Source of the DNA: Anastatus disparis
Taxonomy: Eukaryota; Arthropoda; Insecta; Hymenoptera; Eupelmidae
Direction: 5' to 3'
DNA length: 64,000 nucleotides
NCBI GenBank assembly: GCA_017163975.1
Contig: JAFFSR010000309.1
Span: forward strand, 1,627,501-1,691,500
The translations under genes and the position numbers were made by a program. Positions 1 to 11,653 of the stretch are shown here, piece after piece. The notes beneath the pieces were generated by a model that was not told where the DNA came from, made no database searches, and saw only the letters and a program-made list of their open reading frames with translations. Position 1 is the stretch's first letter. Each line of letters opens with the position of its first letter.

Positions 1-1310
1 AATTATTTGGTATTTTTTGTAAACTATTCGATGAAAATGTTCCAAAATTTGTATGCAAGTTATTGGTTATAGTGTTAAAAATACAAGCTTGGGAAAATTA
101 ATTTTATAAACGCATTTTTAATTTTAGAGCATCATAAAATCACATTATGCAAATGGCAAAAGTAAGAAAGAATAAAATTCATATAGTTTTCGTAGGTATT
201 GAGATAGCCTTCAATACAGAGGATAGGGACATTTATATTAATATCGTATTTAAAAAAATAAAATCAAATTACTCTAACTCAATGTGCTCTATGAGAAAGC
301 ATCGCACCAAAGCACTTGGCAACGTTTTTTTTTAATTTTTAGTTTTCATTTTTTTTCTATTTTACGAAAACCATTTGATAAATTGGCTCCAAAATTTGTA
401 TGCAAGTTATTCGCTACTGTCTGAAAAAAAACAAGCTTTGGAAAACTAATTTTCTCAGCGCGGTTTTAGTTTTAGAACATTTTAAAAATTTTCAAAATAA
501 TTTTTATTTTTCATTTATTTTCTATTTTGCGTAAACCATACTATAAATTTTCTCCAAAAATTTGTATATAATCAATTCGCTATTGTCTGAAGAAAATGAA
601 CTTTTGAAAACTCATTTCCTTAGGGTGGTTACAATTGTCAAGAATTTTAAAGATTTAAAAAAAAATTTCGATTTTTCTTTTCTTATTTTTTTTTTTATTT
701 TACGTAAAGTACTCGATAGATTTGTTCTGAAATTTGCAGGGAAATTATTTGCGACTGCCAAAAAAAGGGAAATTTTCAAAAATTAAATTTCTTAAAGTAG
801 TTTTAATTCTAGAGCATTTTGAAAATTTGGAAAAAGAAATTTTGAAAAGAAAATATTTTTTTAATTAGAATATTTGATCTAGAAAATTAATCGATGGATT
901 TGCTTCAAATTTTGCATACTATTTATTATTTTGTCCAGATGGCGGGAAGCTATTGAAAATTAGTTTTCATAGAGTAGTTTTTTTTATAGAGCCATTTTAA
1001 GGATTTTGAAAAAATTTTCGATTTTTCATTTTTTTGGTATTTTACGTAAATTACTTGATGAATTTGCTTTTAAATTTGTATGGGAATCATTTGCAACTGC
1101 CGAAAGAAGGATGACTTTTAAAAACCGATTTCCTTAGCATAGTTTTAATTTTAAACATTTAAAATTTTCTTAAAAAATTTTTATTTTTCATTTTTTTTCC
1201 ATTTCACGTAAACTACTTGATAGATTTGCTCTAAAATTTGTATACAGATTATTTGCTACTTTCTTTATGAAACAAGCTTTTAAAAAATTATTTTCTTTGT
1301 GTAACTCTTT
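1..1310 (+). repeat. Family A: tandem array of diverged ~168-bp units
   Basis: The stretch reads as about seven diverged copies of one unit. Each unit has a run ending in TTTTACGTAAACTACTYGAT, then ATTTGCTYCAAAATTTGTAT, then a CTACTGTC-like segment, an AAGCTTTTGAAAAC-like segment and TTTTAATTTTAGAGCATTTT. The ACGTAAAC-type landmark recurs near 360, 530, 699, 870, 1040 and 1205, giving a period of about 165-171 bp. The same unit occurs at 36420-36560 and 37386-37745 in this orientation, and inverted at 13040-13200 and 15190-16200, so it belongs to a dispersed element. No reading frame is conserved between copies. Its class is not recognised; non-autonomous elements with internal tandem repeats are one possibility. 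Confidence 0.75.
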
Positions 1311-1674
1311 GATTACTTCTTTTGATTTTTAATTTAACGCTTTTACGTACTCTTTTCTTACTTCATCACTTTATCTCTGCCCTTCCCTGGTAGAAAATTA
1401 ACCATACTTTCTGCTCTCTTTACTAACTAGTGCCCAGATATTTTAACATAATTTGGGCAGATATTTTACCATAATATATCAGAGTTCACTGTATTATGCC
1501 CAGAATCTGTTGAACAATAGTAAATAATAGACTTATAACCTCAAATTTACAAGTTTGAAAATTATTTAGACTCAGTGAATTTAGTTATGAGTATTTGTTT
1601 CAAAATTCTCTCAATAATCCTATTAAATTAATTATATAACTAAGAACAACTTTTAAAATGTATACCATGATATA

Positions 1675-2063
1675 TTAAGAGGAGGTCACGTATCTCTGTC
1701 CTTTTCTAATCAAAGAAATGATTTTTACACAAAAACTAATAACTTTATCAAAAAATGAAGAGAAAGCCGCATCTTGTATCAAAAAAAGCAATATTTTCTT
1801 TGATGAGAAAAAATTAATTTTATTGCTTCGTTCTCCAGAAAACCTTGAAAAACCAAATTGTCCACCCTAACCTCTATGATTTAAGTTTTTCAAGGTTTTC
1901 TTGAAAACGAAGCAATAAAATTAATTCTTTCTCATCAGAGAAAATATTGCTTTTTTTATTACGAGATGCAGCTTTCTTTTCATTTTTTGCTAAAGTTATT
2001 AGTTTCTGTAAAAAACTCAATTCTTTGATTAGAAAAGGACAGAGATACGTGACCTCCTCTTAA
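1675..2063. mobile_element. 389-bp TTAA foldback MITE (group 1)
   Basis: The element is almost one long hairpin. It starts TTAAGAGGAGGTCACGTATC and ends with the inverse of that sequence, with arms of roughly 180 bp around a short unpaired centre near 1860-1885. The TTAA at both edges is the duplication made by piggyBac-type transposases, which is family knowledge. The terminal block resembles that of the elements at 56836 and 59329, which have the same length. Confidence 0.85.
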
Positions 2064-2164
2064 GGACTAAAAAAAACCAGGACTTGATATCAGGACTGAG
2101 ATAAAGCCTGGAAAAAAAATAAAATTTGAATGCCATAATAATTTTTTTTAGTTTAATATTAATT

Positions 2165-2176
2165 AAACTTTTTTTC

Positions 2177-2214
<38 letters not shown>

Positions 2215-2737
2215 TAAATACAAGACTTCAGTCAGTGAATAATTTAAAACAATCTCATCTGATGATTGAAATCTTTTCCTTGATTTTGGAATCGAAGACT
2301 TCATTTTTTCTATTTTGATGGTTATTGCAAGCTTTTTCTGCCAATTTTCAACAAATTGACATCAAAATTTCTAGAGATCTTCAATTTATATATCTTTACA
2401 AAATGAAAGTCTTAGTTATTTAAAAAAAAAAAGAATTTAAAAGTTTGCTTCAGAAAAAGTTGAAAATATTGCAAAAAATAGATATTTTTGTGAATTTTAT
2501 GTATGTAGTTAAGTACAATATTTACTTCAACTTATCTTATCGAAATTCCAGCATTATTATTTTGTTAACATATATAAATATAAGATTTCTGGAAATTTTG
2601 ATGTCATTTTGTTGAAAATTGGCTGAGAAAGCTTTCGACAACCATCAAAATAAAAAATATTAAATTTTTTATTAATCAATAGGATTTTAAGCAACGGATA
2701 AGATTTTTTAAAATCATTAATGGACTATAGTCTTATA

Positions 2738-2815
<78 letters not shown>

Positions 2816-2831
2816 GGTAAAAAAAAAGTTT
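2165..2831. mobile_element. Foldback element with (TA)n in both arms
   Basis: AAACTTTTTTTCACCTT at the left is matched by AAGGTAAAAAAAAAGTTT at the right. Inside these ends each arm has a (TA)n tract at the mirrored position (2180-2208 and 2742-2811). Further in, the inverted block TTTTGATGGTTGT... / ATTTTGATGTCA... pairs 2310-2370 with 2590-2655. It is nested in the 1386-3505 element. No coding sequence is visible. Confidence 0.65.
2742..2811. repeat. (TA)n microsatellite
   Basis: About 35 uninterrupted TA dinucleotides lie inside the right arm of the foldback element. Their translation as alternating I and Y is meaningless. Confidence 0.95.
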
Positions 2832-3505
2832 CATTACTTGATATTGTAAGAAAAAAATGTATCATTACATTCCTACGTAGCAATACCAGTGTAAACAAAA
2901 TCTACGTTGGTTATTTCAGTGTAGGTTTAACTAAAACAAAGTTTTTATTCAAGTTATTCAATAAATATATTTGTTCTATTTTTCTTTATTAAAAAGTTTA
3001 AGGATTTGTCTTATATTATTTATTTAATAAAAATTTATTACAAATAATGTATGACATTTTCATGAAATTTATCATCTGAATTTTCTTCACATACCCATGC
3101 TAGTTAAACATTATTTATGCATCAATCTAATAGATATTTATAAAAATAATAAATGTTTGTGATCTCACAAAATCATTCAATTAACTTTAATTTGCAAAAT
3201 TAATAATTTGTATAAACAATTTTTTCTTGTCTATTTTTCCTTATTATATCTTAAAATTTAATTGTAATTATTTAACTGAAAATTTTACAGTAATGTTTGA
3301 TTAGGAATCATGTTTGCTTATAATATACAATTCGTTCATAACCTCAAATCAATTTTATTTCACTTTTAACAAAGTCTGGGCATATTCTGCGCAAAAACCG
3401 TCGTGAGTAAGTGGGGTTTTTGGGCAGAATATGTCAACAGAATCTGCCCACTGAACAGAAAATTTGAGATGTTCTGGGCAAATTACGCTTAATTTTCTAC
3501 CAGGG

Positions 3506-4303
3506 TTCTATCTCAGATTAATCCTCATTTTTACCCTATTGTCATCCATCCTCGTCTCTCACTTTCTATTTTCTAATTATTCTCTTACATTCACTAATTT
3601 TTCTTGAATAAAAATTGTATTTTACATTGAAATCACTTTTAAAAAAATAAAATCAAATAGCTCAATTTAATGAGCTCTATAAGAAAGCATTGTGCCAAAG
3701 CACATAAAGCGTTTTTTTTTTATTTTTTTGAAACAGCAATCAAGCTAATTTTAGCAAAATATTATAGATGTTTTCAAATTATGCAGTAGATAATTACGCA
3801 GTTTTTCAAGTATAAGCTTTGCTAGGTTCGATTGTCGTCAATCAATAACGTGACGATATTTTTCTATGTAAAAGTCATGGCATTTATTAAAACATGGAAT
3901 TTAGTTTCTAATTTTTGATAAATAAAAGATGATTAAACTATGTTAAAAATAATTATTCATCTAGTACAATAATGAATTCGCTGCCTGTGATAACCAACAA
4001 TAAATTCATAGGAATAACAACTTTCATCATAAAAGCATACTTGTATATCCCAGAACAGCAATCAAGTTCACATTTTGCTAAAAATTTAACTTTGATGTGA
4101 ATGCGAATCATTTTTTGTTAAAAGAAAGATTTAATGAAATTTTTTAAAATTATCTTAGAGGAATAATTTCCATTACAAGCAATAAGTAATTTTTTTAGCA
4201 TAGTTTCATCACTGTTATTTTATCAGCAACTCGATCTCTCTACGCTAATATCAAAAATCTTTATTTTATACTGACACAAATAATTTTTTTTATAATCAAA
4301 TTT

Positions 4304-4309
<6 letters not shown>
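3506..4309. other. AT-rich spacer with a family-A-associated fragment
   Basis: At about 3628-3730 there is a segment with AAAATAAAATCAAAT, ATGAGCTCTATAAGAAAGCA and CCAAAGCAC that also occurs at about 245-325. It is a fragment of the same dispersed element. I see no gene in the rest. Confidence 0.5.

Positions 4310-4367
<58 letters not shown>
4310..4367. repeat. (TC)n microsatellite
   Basis: About 29 CT dinucleotides. The minus-strand ORF across it reads as an R-E run and is not a gene. Confidence 0.95.
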
Positions 4368-4372
<5 letters not shown>

Positions 4373-5499
4373 CAACTCATAATCGTCATTTCTCGCATAC
4401 AAATTTTTAATAAAATTATTATAAGACAAGTAAAATTTCATTCTAATTCGGCACAACTAATAATACGCACACACATACCCGGCAAACATACGCATAATAA
4501 AACAATAAAATACAAATTTCTACTATTACTAAAATCTCAGTTGAAGGCAAATTCTCTTGTTCGGCCGGCTTTTATAGTTTTGTGAAAAAACCCTTTGCCG
4601 AGGCTAAAGTATCCTATTCTTCTTTTTCGGGCTTTTCCCGTATCGGCCTTATGTGCAGACTTCTTTTTTTTCTTCTTTTTTCTAAGGCGCTACACTTTTT
4701 ATTTTTTTTCCCTTTTTTTTTATAAATTATCAAAGACTGAATTTTCCTATGATGATGCTACCACCCCCAAAAGTTATTGTTATTGAATTAATTTGATAAA
4801 TTTTATAATTTAACGCTGGCCGGCGTAACACGCAAAATCGCAAAATTTAATCTATTTTTCCCTCTTATGGCGCTAATAATCATCGAACACAATAAAAAAA
4901 ATAGTTCTCTTTTCTTGAAATTACACACACGGACACTACTCGTTATAATTGGCTCTTATAAAATAAAATAAAATGATCTTAAATTAACTTTAACAAAAAC
5001 CACGACACTAATCTTTTTTTATGATACAAAATCTTTTTCTTTCTTAAAACAAAGGCTCTGATCCATTCGCTTGACAAAACGCCCGCTCTGTTCTGTTACT
5101 ATCTACGCACTAGCTACAAGCACGCTTTCTTCGACAGGTAACGAAAATTTTGTTTAATTAATAACTAATCACGGTGCTTCATTCTGACGACCTATGTTCT
5201 TTGACTGCACGTAATTCTATGATTGGCTAATTCTTTTTTTCCGTTACGCGCTTTCAATTGTTATTAACTTTTTAATTACGTATTTAATTACTCATACACA
5301 TTATTCATATTCAATTCGAATTAATTTTTTCGCTTTTGCTGCTTTAAAAAAGGTTTTGTATATAACAGCATTAAAAGCTTTTAGACTTTCGAAATTTATT
5401 GCAGCTTTTACGTTAAGCAAAAGTGATCTTAAAAAGTATTTTTCTGTCTTTTAATGAGCAACTAAGCACATTCTGGCTCCTTGCTCCAAAGTGGTTATA
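4368..5499. other. Stretch without recognised genes
   Basis: AT-rich sequence with pyrimidine-rich patches (4600-4720) and some moderately GC-containing stretches (4810-4870, 5060-5230). I find no ORF with recognisable content, no RNA gene and no clear mobile-element ends. Confidence 0.4.
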
Positions 5500-5600
5500 A
5501 ATTATATAGTACTATCGTTGTTTGACACATTAATTTCATATCTACTGATCTTGTAATAAAAAGTTGTGCAGTTTGGTAGAACAACCCTTCTAATCAGTGA
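5500..5600 (-). repeat. Diverged minus-strand copy of the hairpin core at 22.97 kb
   Basis: Read on the minus strand, this has CTGCACAAC, AGTAGATATGAAATTAATGTG and a CAAACAACGATAGTA tail. These match in order the core of the elements at 22969-23095 and 23931-24060. The reading frame through the core (NCTTFYYKISRYEINVSNNDS) resembles that of the other copies (NCTALYHRDRRYEINVLNKDS). The flanking GGGGGGCTGCTC arms of the 22.97-kb copy are not seen here. Confidence 0.5.
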
Positions 5601-6110
5601 AGATTTTTTAATTTTCTTACTTTCTGTCCATATTTGGTTTGTCTGATTAAAACGATAATATTTCCGTCTATCGAAATGTAAATAATCATGAGCCTCTATA
5701 TTACTTTTATTAAGTTCAAACTTCATAATAAGTGTTATATCAATATTTTGATTAATATTCCTGTTTTTAGATCTTTATTTGAATACACATATTGCTCATT
5801 TTTACTATAGTCAATAATCTACCAATTGTATGTCGTACAAATTTTATATTTATTATTTTATATTTACCATAATGTTACAATTTAACAAATTTCACATACG
5901 TTTCTCCAATGATTTATTGTAAATGAGATATTATAAATTTTCTCTTACATTATTTCAGAATATAAATTGTGCATGGTTTCATAATAATTACGTTTATTCC
6001 AACATATACGTAATTTATAATATTAGTCTTCGAATAAATCAAACATCAAATAAAAAACGTGATTTTCTTTGTACATAATTTACAGTGTTTATAAAAATTT
6101 TTTCATACCA
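5601..6110. other. AT-rich stretch, nothing recognised
   Basis: No ORF, RNA or repeat that I can support. Confidence 0.4.
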
Positions 6111-6560
6111 TCTTTGCCGAAAATGCGATCTTCGTCCCTGCGTGTCTTTGCCGAAACGCCGATTTCCTTACTTGCTATCTAAATGGCGCGCACGCAGGGA
6201 TGGAAGAGAATCAAAGCCCGTGTGTGTGTTTTTGAGTGTCATATACAGTGAGTGTGAGTGAACACGTATGAGAACGTAGTCAATGCGAAAGAGAACAACA
6301 GTCTTTCTCTTTCGCATTAACTATACACTTTCCGACAAGTATATCTATTACAACTAGCCACAGCGGGTAATGAGTGTATTAAAAAGTGAGAAAGAGAGAA
6401 GAAATGCGTGGTCGCGACATTGTAAGGTATATAGCACGCCGTCGTATAAATGTGTACACACACGTTTTATCATTCGTTCGTTTTCTTTGCTTCGGGCTTT
6501 TTAACATTCGTCAATCCACAAGTGACATTTAGGAGCGAGGTATTTTTCAATAGTCTAAAT
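6111..6560 (+). promoter_or_regulatory. Possible TATA-containing promoter region
   Basis: This segment has higher GC than its surroundings and contains TATAAA at 6445-6450. A TCATTC initiator-like sequence follows at 6470-6475, 27 bases after the start of the TATA. Spacing of about 30 is usual for insect TATA promoters, which is general knowledge. No coding exon follows that I can recognise; the next few hundred bases join a family-A fragment. It could be the 5' part of a gene whose coding exons lie elsewhere, a transposon promoter, or chance. Confidence 0.25.
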
Positions 6561-6689
6561 TAAAGTAAAAAGAATGGAAATAGAAAGCATATGGCCGATA
6601 CACATGGTGATTTTATAAAACAATGTATAGATCAAGGCAAAGTTAGAGTACATGGATTGCAACCAAAGAGAATTTAGCAGATATAATGA

Positions 6690-6845
6690 GATATACACAC
6701 AGTCGTTTTCTAGAAACCACTTTTTCCGACTCCTTGAGTCCAAATATGTACAAATTAATGACAAGAAAGAAAATTTTTTTTTTATCGATACAATGCTTTT
6801 TCTATGAGGAAGAAAAAAAAATTTCGTGAATGAAAAAATTAATTT
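6690..6845. repeat. Family-A terminal fragment
   Basis: The segment carries ATATACACACAG, CCACTTTTTCCGACTCCTTG, GAGTCCAAATATGTACAAAT and CGATACAATGCTTTTTCTAT. The same ordered motifs occur at 13247-13360 and 16301-16411, and inverted at 36212-36345. This marks one end of the family-A dispersed element. Confidence 0.6.
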
Positions 6846-7801
6846 ATCACTATGATGGTGCTCCGACACAATTCAAAAACAAGTAAAAATAGATTATTGC
6901 ATATGGGTGATTCTATTCTAACGGGTAATCACATGTAATTTAATAAACTATCAATACAAGGTTCAAATATTATTAACCACAAATTTTTCATATACTTTCA
7001 GGTTGTAACTTTATGATCCGTTGACTTTTCAATCGCTAATTTCAATGTAGCTTTTGTAGGGACCCTTAGAAAGTATAAAAAGTAATCTTCCTTGTCTGTA
7101 ATCATATATAAAATTTTTTTCAAACGTTGTAGAGATACAAGATAGATGAATTAATATTTCTGAAAGATCAAAAAATATTTTTTTCCATCCGTACATACAT
7201 TTCAGCAGAATGGTTGAAAAAAAAAACATTTTCTTTGACCCTCTGTTATTATAAAAAAAATGTATATTTTTTCATAGATAAAAAGCAATAATAATAAAAA
7301 ATGTTATATTTGAATCTTATGAAAATATGTGCTATTCCTATCACATAGAAATATTGTTATTATATGTTTATTTCGCTAAAAAATTGCTTTGTTGATCATA
7401 GAATACATTTTTGTTTACGTGTAAACATCATTTCACTTATGAAAGCTAAGTTACCTTTTCTACGATAATTCCCCTGGCTCTGAACATTTAACTGTCACAG
7501 ATGATATAAGCGCATATTCAAATACGTAATAGACGTTTAAGAAAGTAGTAATGTACAACTAAAAAAGTTTGTAAAGCAGTGAATGTTGGAGACCGATTAC
7601 TCGGTAAAAATTCCATTCAAATTATCAGGTAATCTCCCCTGGCATATAATTCTCCTGACTTTTTTGAGTTGCACTCACAAAATTCTAATTGAATAATAAA
7701 GTCAACAATTTTATTCATGAATTTCATACCATGAAGTGTTAAATTATTTGTACACTTAAAATTTAATACATATTATACTGCTTATAATTTTTATATATTC
7801 A

Positions 7802-7806
<5 letters not shown>
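6846..7806. other. AT-rich stretch, nothing recognised
   Basis: At 6898-6930 a segment with GGGTGATTCTATTC and AACGGGT resembles 18074-18110, so it is a repeat fragment. I see no gene or other element in the remainder. Confidence 0.4.
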
Positions 7807-7852
<46 letters not shown>

Positions 7853-7861
<9 letters not shown>

Positions 7862-8230
7862 CCGTTTCACGTTAACTCGCACGGTCAAGAAATGATGATC
7901 GCTAAGAATCTGAAAATAAGTTTCATTTGATACCCAAGACATAGAAAAAAAATTGTAGAGGTCTAAGTCAAAAGGGTCGAAAGCTAAAACTCATGGAATA
8001 ATTCAAATTTTCGAAATTTTTTGTTAAATAAATTATTCAATGAATTTTTTTATGGAAAAATATCAACTTCTGCTAAAAACTTAATAGGATACTTTTTGTT
8101 GAAAATTACATATAGAAAACACCTGAATTTTTGCAAATCACAACATGTAGTTATTTGAGTTTATCTGATTCCTAGACTTTCAGCAACTTTTATTTTTTAA
8201 ACGTGCGAGTTGACATGAACGCTCCATATA
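7853..8230. mobile_element. TA-flanked MITE (TATATG...TTTCAYGTYAACTCG ends)
   Basis: The left end GAGCCGTTTCACGTTAACTC is inverted at the right end as CGTGCGAGTTGACATGAACG. The ~378-bp element lies between two (TA)n tracts (7807-7858 and 8231-8270). Its ends resemble those at 14107, 18921 and 62151, so these form one superfamily. No coding sequence is present. TA targeting suggests a mariner-like mobiliser; this is inference. Confidence 0.75.
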
Positions 8231-8231
8231 C

Positions 8232-8272
<41 letters not shown>

Positions 8273-8350
8273 TATATATTTATATATGTGTATCTATATA
8301 TGTATATATATATATGTTTATACGCATATATAATATATATGTATACACAC

Positions 8351-8383
<33 letters not shown>

Positions 8384-8390
8384 ATTATAC
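8231..8390. repeat. (TA)n and degenerate TA/TG microsatellite
   Basis: Interrupted TA repeats. Short ORFs across it consist of I, Y and M only and are not genes. Confidence 0.9.
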
Positions 8391-8585
8391 AAAATTTTTA
8401 TTTAATTAAATTTAAAAAAATTTTTTCTCAGGACTTTATAGTCATTTACAGTAATAATCTACATGTTCATAGTTTTGGAGTAATTAAAAAAATTTCTGTG
8501 GTCGAAAATAAAAAATCGACTCTGACAAATCGAAAGGAAATTTTCTAACGAACAATTCTGTCAAAGGTATTTTTCGCTATCTTTT

Positions 8586-9401
8586 ATGGTATTGTCTACA
8601 GATTGGAATGATCACTTTTCTCTCGGATTTCGCCACTGTGCGGTGTTGGGGTGGACTACAGATATTTCTTTCACTTTGAATGCTAGTAAAACAAAGGCGA
8701 TCGTCTTTGGTAGTAATCATTTTATTAAAAATTTTCATACTGATGAGGCAAGGACGATCGACCCGGGGAGTGGTGTCGATATTCCTTTTTCCGACTCCGT
8801 TACGAGCTATGGTGTTGCACTCGACTCTATACCGTCATGGGAACCGCACATCAATATGATGACTAAAAAATTCAACGAAGTAATGTATAGTTTGCAGTTT
8901 TTCCGTGAGTATACCACTGAGGCTCTGCGTAAACAACTCGCAAACGCTCTGCTATTCCCGCATTTTGATTACTGCTCGGTTGTTTTGCTCGATGTTTTAC
9001 AGGAGCTACGTAGACGACAGCAGACGATGCAGAAGTCATGTGTAAGATATGTTTCAGGTGTAAGGATGGGTTATCATATCTTGCCCCATAGACGTGCTTT
9101 GGGTTAACTGCGTACTGATTCGAGGAGACAGTATTTTATGGCTATACTTTTGTACAAAATCGTACGTATGAATACTCCCGGATATCTAGTGGGTCTCTTT
9201 ACTAGATATATACCCAGAGCGACTGCTAGGGGTAAGATTAAAGATCTTGTGGCGCCCTTCATGCGCACTGAGACTAGGAGGAATTCCTTTTAAGTTCAAG
9301 GTGCGCATTCTCGAAACTCTCTGCCTGCTGATATTAAACATCTTATATTACTCAGCAAGTTCAAAACCGCTCTGAGGAGGTATTTACTCGACCTAGATTA
9401 A
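8586..9401 (+). pseudogene. C-terminal fragment of a non-LTR retrotransposon reverse transcriptase
   Basis: One frame reads through LNASKTKAIVFGS, then GVALDSIPSWEPHINMM, LANALLFPHFDYCSVV and RRQQTMQKSCVRYVSGVR. After a TAA at 9105-9107 the same frame continues with RTDSRRQYFMAILLYKIV, NTPGYLVGLF, HSRNSLPADIKHL and FKTALRRYLLDLD, ending at 9401. A second in-frame stop lies near 9291. These are the segments downstream of the YxDD box in jockey/R1-type reverse transcriptases (the NxxKT motif, the thumb and the C-terminal tail). The catalytic palm is absent, so the copy is 5'-truncated and has at least two nonsense mutations. The sequence before 8586 is unrelated and partly microsatellite. Confidence 0.85.
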
Positions 9402-10312
9402 CCAATTTTATTTTTTTTGGACCATATCATATGTTTTAATTTATTTATTTATGTAACGCCCCTTTTTTTTAATTTAAGATATAAGAGTATTTATTGGCAT
9501 GAGTGTAGAGTGAGTATTTACAGAATGAGTGAACTTATCTTCAATCAGCAGGACTTACATATTATTGTATTTTAATATACTTTTTTGTAATCTTGACTGT
9601 GCTCCTCACACGCTTGATTTTAATGTAATTCATTTTGATTGATTGATTTTCAGTATATTTTAATCTATATTGATTGCGTATATTAATTATTGTTGGTTTT
9701 TTATCTGTGATATTACTTTTAAGAGCAGGCCGGATTCGCTGTCCTTGTCTAATTGGCATTTTTGTTATTTACTCAAGTATTAATCGGTGTATCTGCAAAT
9801 TGAAGGTTAAGCGCAATAGATATTATTATTACAAATATTTATGCACAAGAAAAAAAAATCTATCGCTTTGTTTTTGAGAAAAGTAAGGAACGCCGAAGTA
9901 AAAGATTATGTTTATAATATTTTCGCGTTCCTTACTTTTCTCAAAAACAAATCGGTAGATTTTTTTTTTCTTATGCATAGATATTCATAATAATAATATC
10001 TATTGCGATCAACCTTTATTTTGAAGATACACCGATTAATACTTGAGTAAATAACAAACAACTCAATTGTTACTCGGTCGGTATCAGGTTCTACTCCGGC
10101 CTGCTGTTAATTTATTTTATTGACTTACTAATATAATATAGTATTATTATTTCTATTATCTCCTAAGACTGTGATATCACACTGTGCAATTCTATTTTTA
10201 CCGTGCAATATTATTTATATTTTTAAGGTTGGTTTAATTTAATTGTGTTTACACGCTTCCTCTTATTTACATATAATACAAAAATAAAAATATATCTATC
10301 TGTCTATCTATC
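9402..10312 (+). mobile_element. 3' UTR of the non-LTR element, ending in a tetranucleotide tail
   Basis: After the RT frame ends there is an AT-rich UTR running to AATAAAAATATATCTATCTG and a CTAT-type repeat at 10288-10312. Ends made of simple repeats are typical of some non-LTR clades. A TTAA MITE (9719-10110) is inserted in it. The exact end of the element is inferred from the tail. Confidence 0.55.
9719..10110. mobile_element. 392-bp TTAA foldback MITE (group 2)
   Basis: The ends are TTAAGAGCAGGCCGG and, inverted, TTAACAGCAGGCCGG. The arms pair along most of their length. The centre is a strong hairpin in which CGTTCCTTACTTTTCTCAAA at 9924 is the complement of the sequence near 9877-9895. 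TTAA flanks both sides. Confidence 0.85.
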
Positions 10313-11071
10313 TACATTGTTATCACGTGCAAAATTATGTTTTTTCTGTAAGTGAAAATTCCTTCCACATGTAACAGGCTTAGAAGAAACGAGCAATTGT
10401 TTATGAAAGTTAGTAACTTCGACTATTTTTTTTTCCTAATCTGAACCGTTTTCATTCAATTTATTTTCTGGATCTGCATTTGAAAATGCTTTACTTTTTA
10501 CTTAATGATTTCTAACAAAAATTTACTGTTTTTTTAACTGACTTCAAAAAAGGAGGAGATTCTATATTCGATTGGATTTTTTTTAATGTTTATGTTTGTT
10601 ATCTTGAAACTCCGTCATTTCTGAACCAATCTTAAAAAACCTTTTTTTATCTGATAGAGAATGTCTTCAGAAAGGTCCCATACGTGTCTTATAAGTACTG
10701 GGCTAATACTGAGTTTGTACGAGCAAATTATTTAGAAAAAAAAAAAATTCTTAAAAAAAAAATCACTATATCTATGCATAACTCTCAAAGAGATTGCTCG
10801 TTTTGTATGAAAATTATTTTTTATATGAAGCAGGGTGTGCCAAAAAAAATATTTGATAAATATTTTAAAAATATTTTAGAAAGTAAACAAGGAGAGCCAT
10901 GGATACCTAATAAAACGTTAAAAAATATTAAGAAAACTATTTATAAAAATATTAATTATCATATTTTTTTTAGATGTGAGGTAATTCTTTCAGGCTAACG
11001 TTAAATATTTGATTAGTAGGTCTACTTTTATTTGTTCTTTTAGTGAGGAACTTCACTGAAAAGTAGAAAAT
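10313..11071. other. Repeat-derived stretch with a 104-codon open frame
   Basis: Near 10538 there is AACTGACTTCAAAAAAGGAG, a motif whose inverse occurs near 11655-11670 (CAACCGACTTCAAAAA on the minus strand). This suggests that 10538-11670 is one element with inverted ends. A 104-codon frame at 10684-10998 is lysine- and isoleucine-rich and matches nothing I know. It is probably noise. Confidence 0.35.
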
Positions 11072-11653
11072 GAAAACATTGCACTAAAAAATAAAAAATA
11101 ATATATTATCCTTAGAAATTATACGCATACTACGTCTCTAACATATGTAACGAACATATAGACAATCTCATTATTTGCAAGAGCACAAACAAATTATTTT
11201 TCTATGAGGCTGCTTACGAAGAAATTAGCTAATAGGTAAGGCAATATATACATAAAAATATTAGAATTTTTGGAGTCGGTGCAAGCCTGAAAAAATTGCC
11301 ACAAATCTAAAAAAAATATGATACAAAATATTTTTATAAAGAGATTTCTTAATATTTTTAGCGTTTTATCAGGTATCTGTAGCTTCTTTTGTTAACTTCC
11401 AAAATTTTTTTTAAGATTTAAAGCTATTTTTTTAGGCTGGCGCCGACTCTAAAAATTCTAATATTTTTATGTATACATTGTCTTACCGATTAGCTAATTT
11501 CTTTGTAAGCAGACCAATAAAAAGATAATTCGTTTGTGCTCTTGCAAATAATTAAATAGTCTATATGTTCACTACACGTGTGTTAGATGCATAGTATGCG
11601 TATAAAATCTAAAGATGATATATTATTTGCTATTTTATAGTGCAATGTTTTTG
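11072..11653. mobile_element. ~580-bp foldback element
   Basis: GAAAACATTGCACTA near 11072 is inverted at 11636-11652. The arms pair over about 190 bp, including ATACGCATACTACGT / GCATAGTATGCGTAT, TTGCAAGAGCACAAACAAAT and its inverse, and CATAAAAATATTAGAATTTT. The unpaired centre lies at about 11290-11440. Confidence 0.8.

Larger units (their letters stand above)
1386..3505. mobile_element. 2.1-kb TIR DNA element, non-autonomous
   Basis: The outer ends are inverted repeats starting CCCTGGTAGAAAATTAA. Both subterminal regions carry repeated GCCCAGA/TCTGGGC-type motifs (around 1432, 1465, 1497 on the left; 3373, 3423, 3446, 3475 on the right). Subterminal repeats are typical of DNA-transposon ends. 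No transposase reading frame is present. Two other foldback elements (1675-2063 and 2165-2831) sit inside it, so it is older than they are. A shorter palindrome with a similar end (CCCTGATAGAAAA) lies at 12563-12660. No clear target-site duplication could be fixed. Confidence 0.65.

Noticed and set aside
2720..2992. 90-codon frame across a (TA)n tract
   Set aside because: Mostly alternating I and Y from the microsatellite.
4223..4456. 77-codon minus-strand frame
   Set aside because: Its centre is an R-E run from (TC)n; the remainder is low complexity.
8203..8548. Overlapping frames of 68 and 86 codons
   Set aside because: Driven by TA/TG microsatellite sequence.
10684..10998. 104-codon frame as a gene
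   Set aside because: Lysine/isoleucine-rich, inside repeat-derived DNA, no recognised domain.
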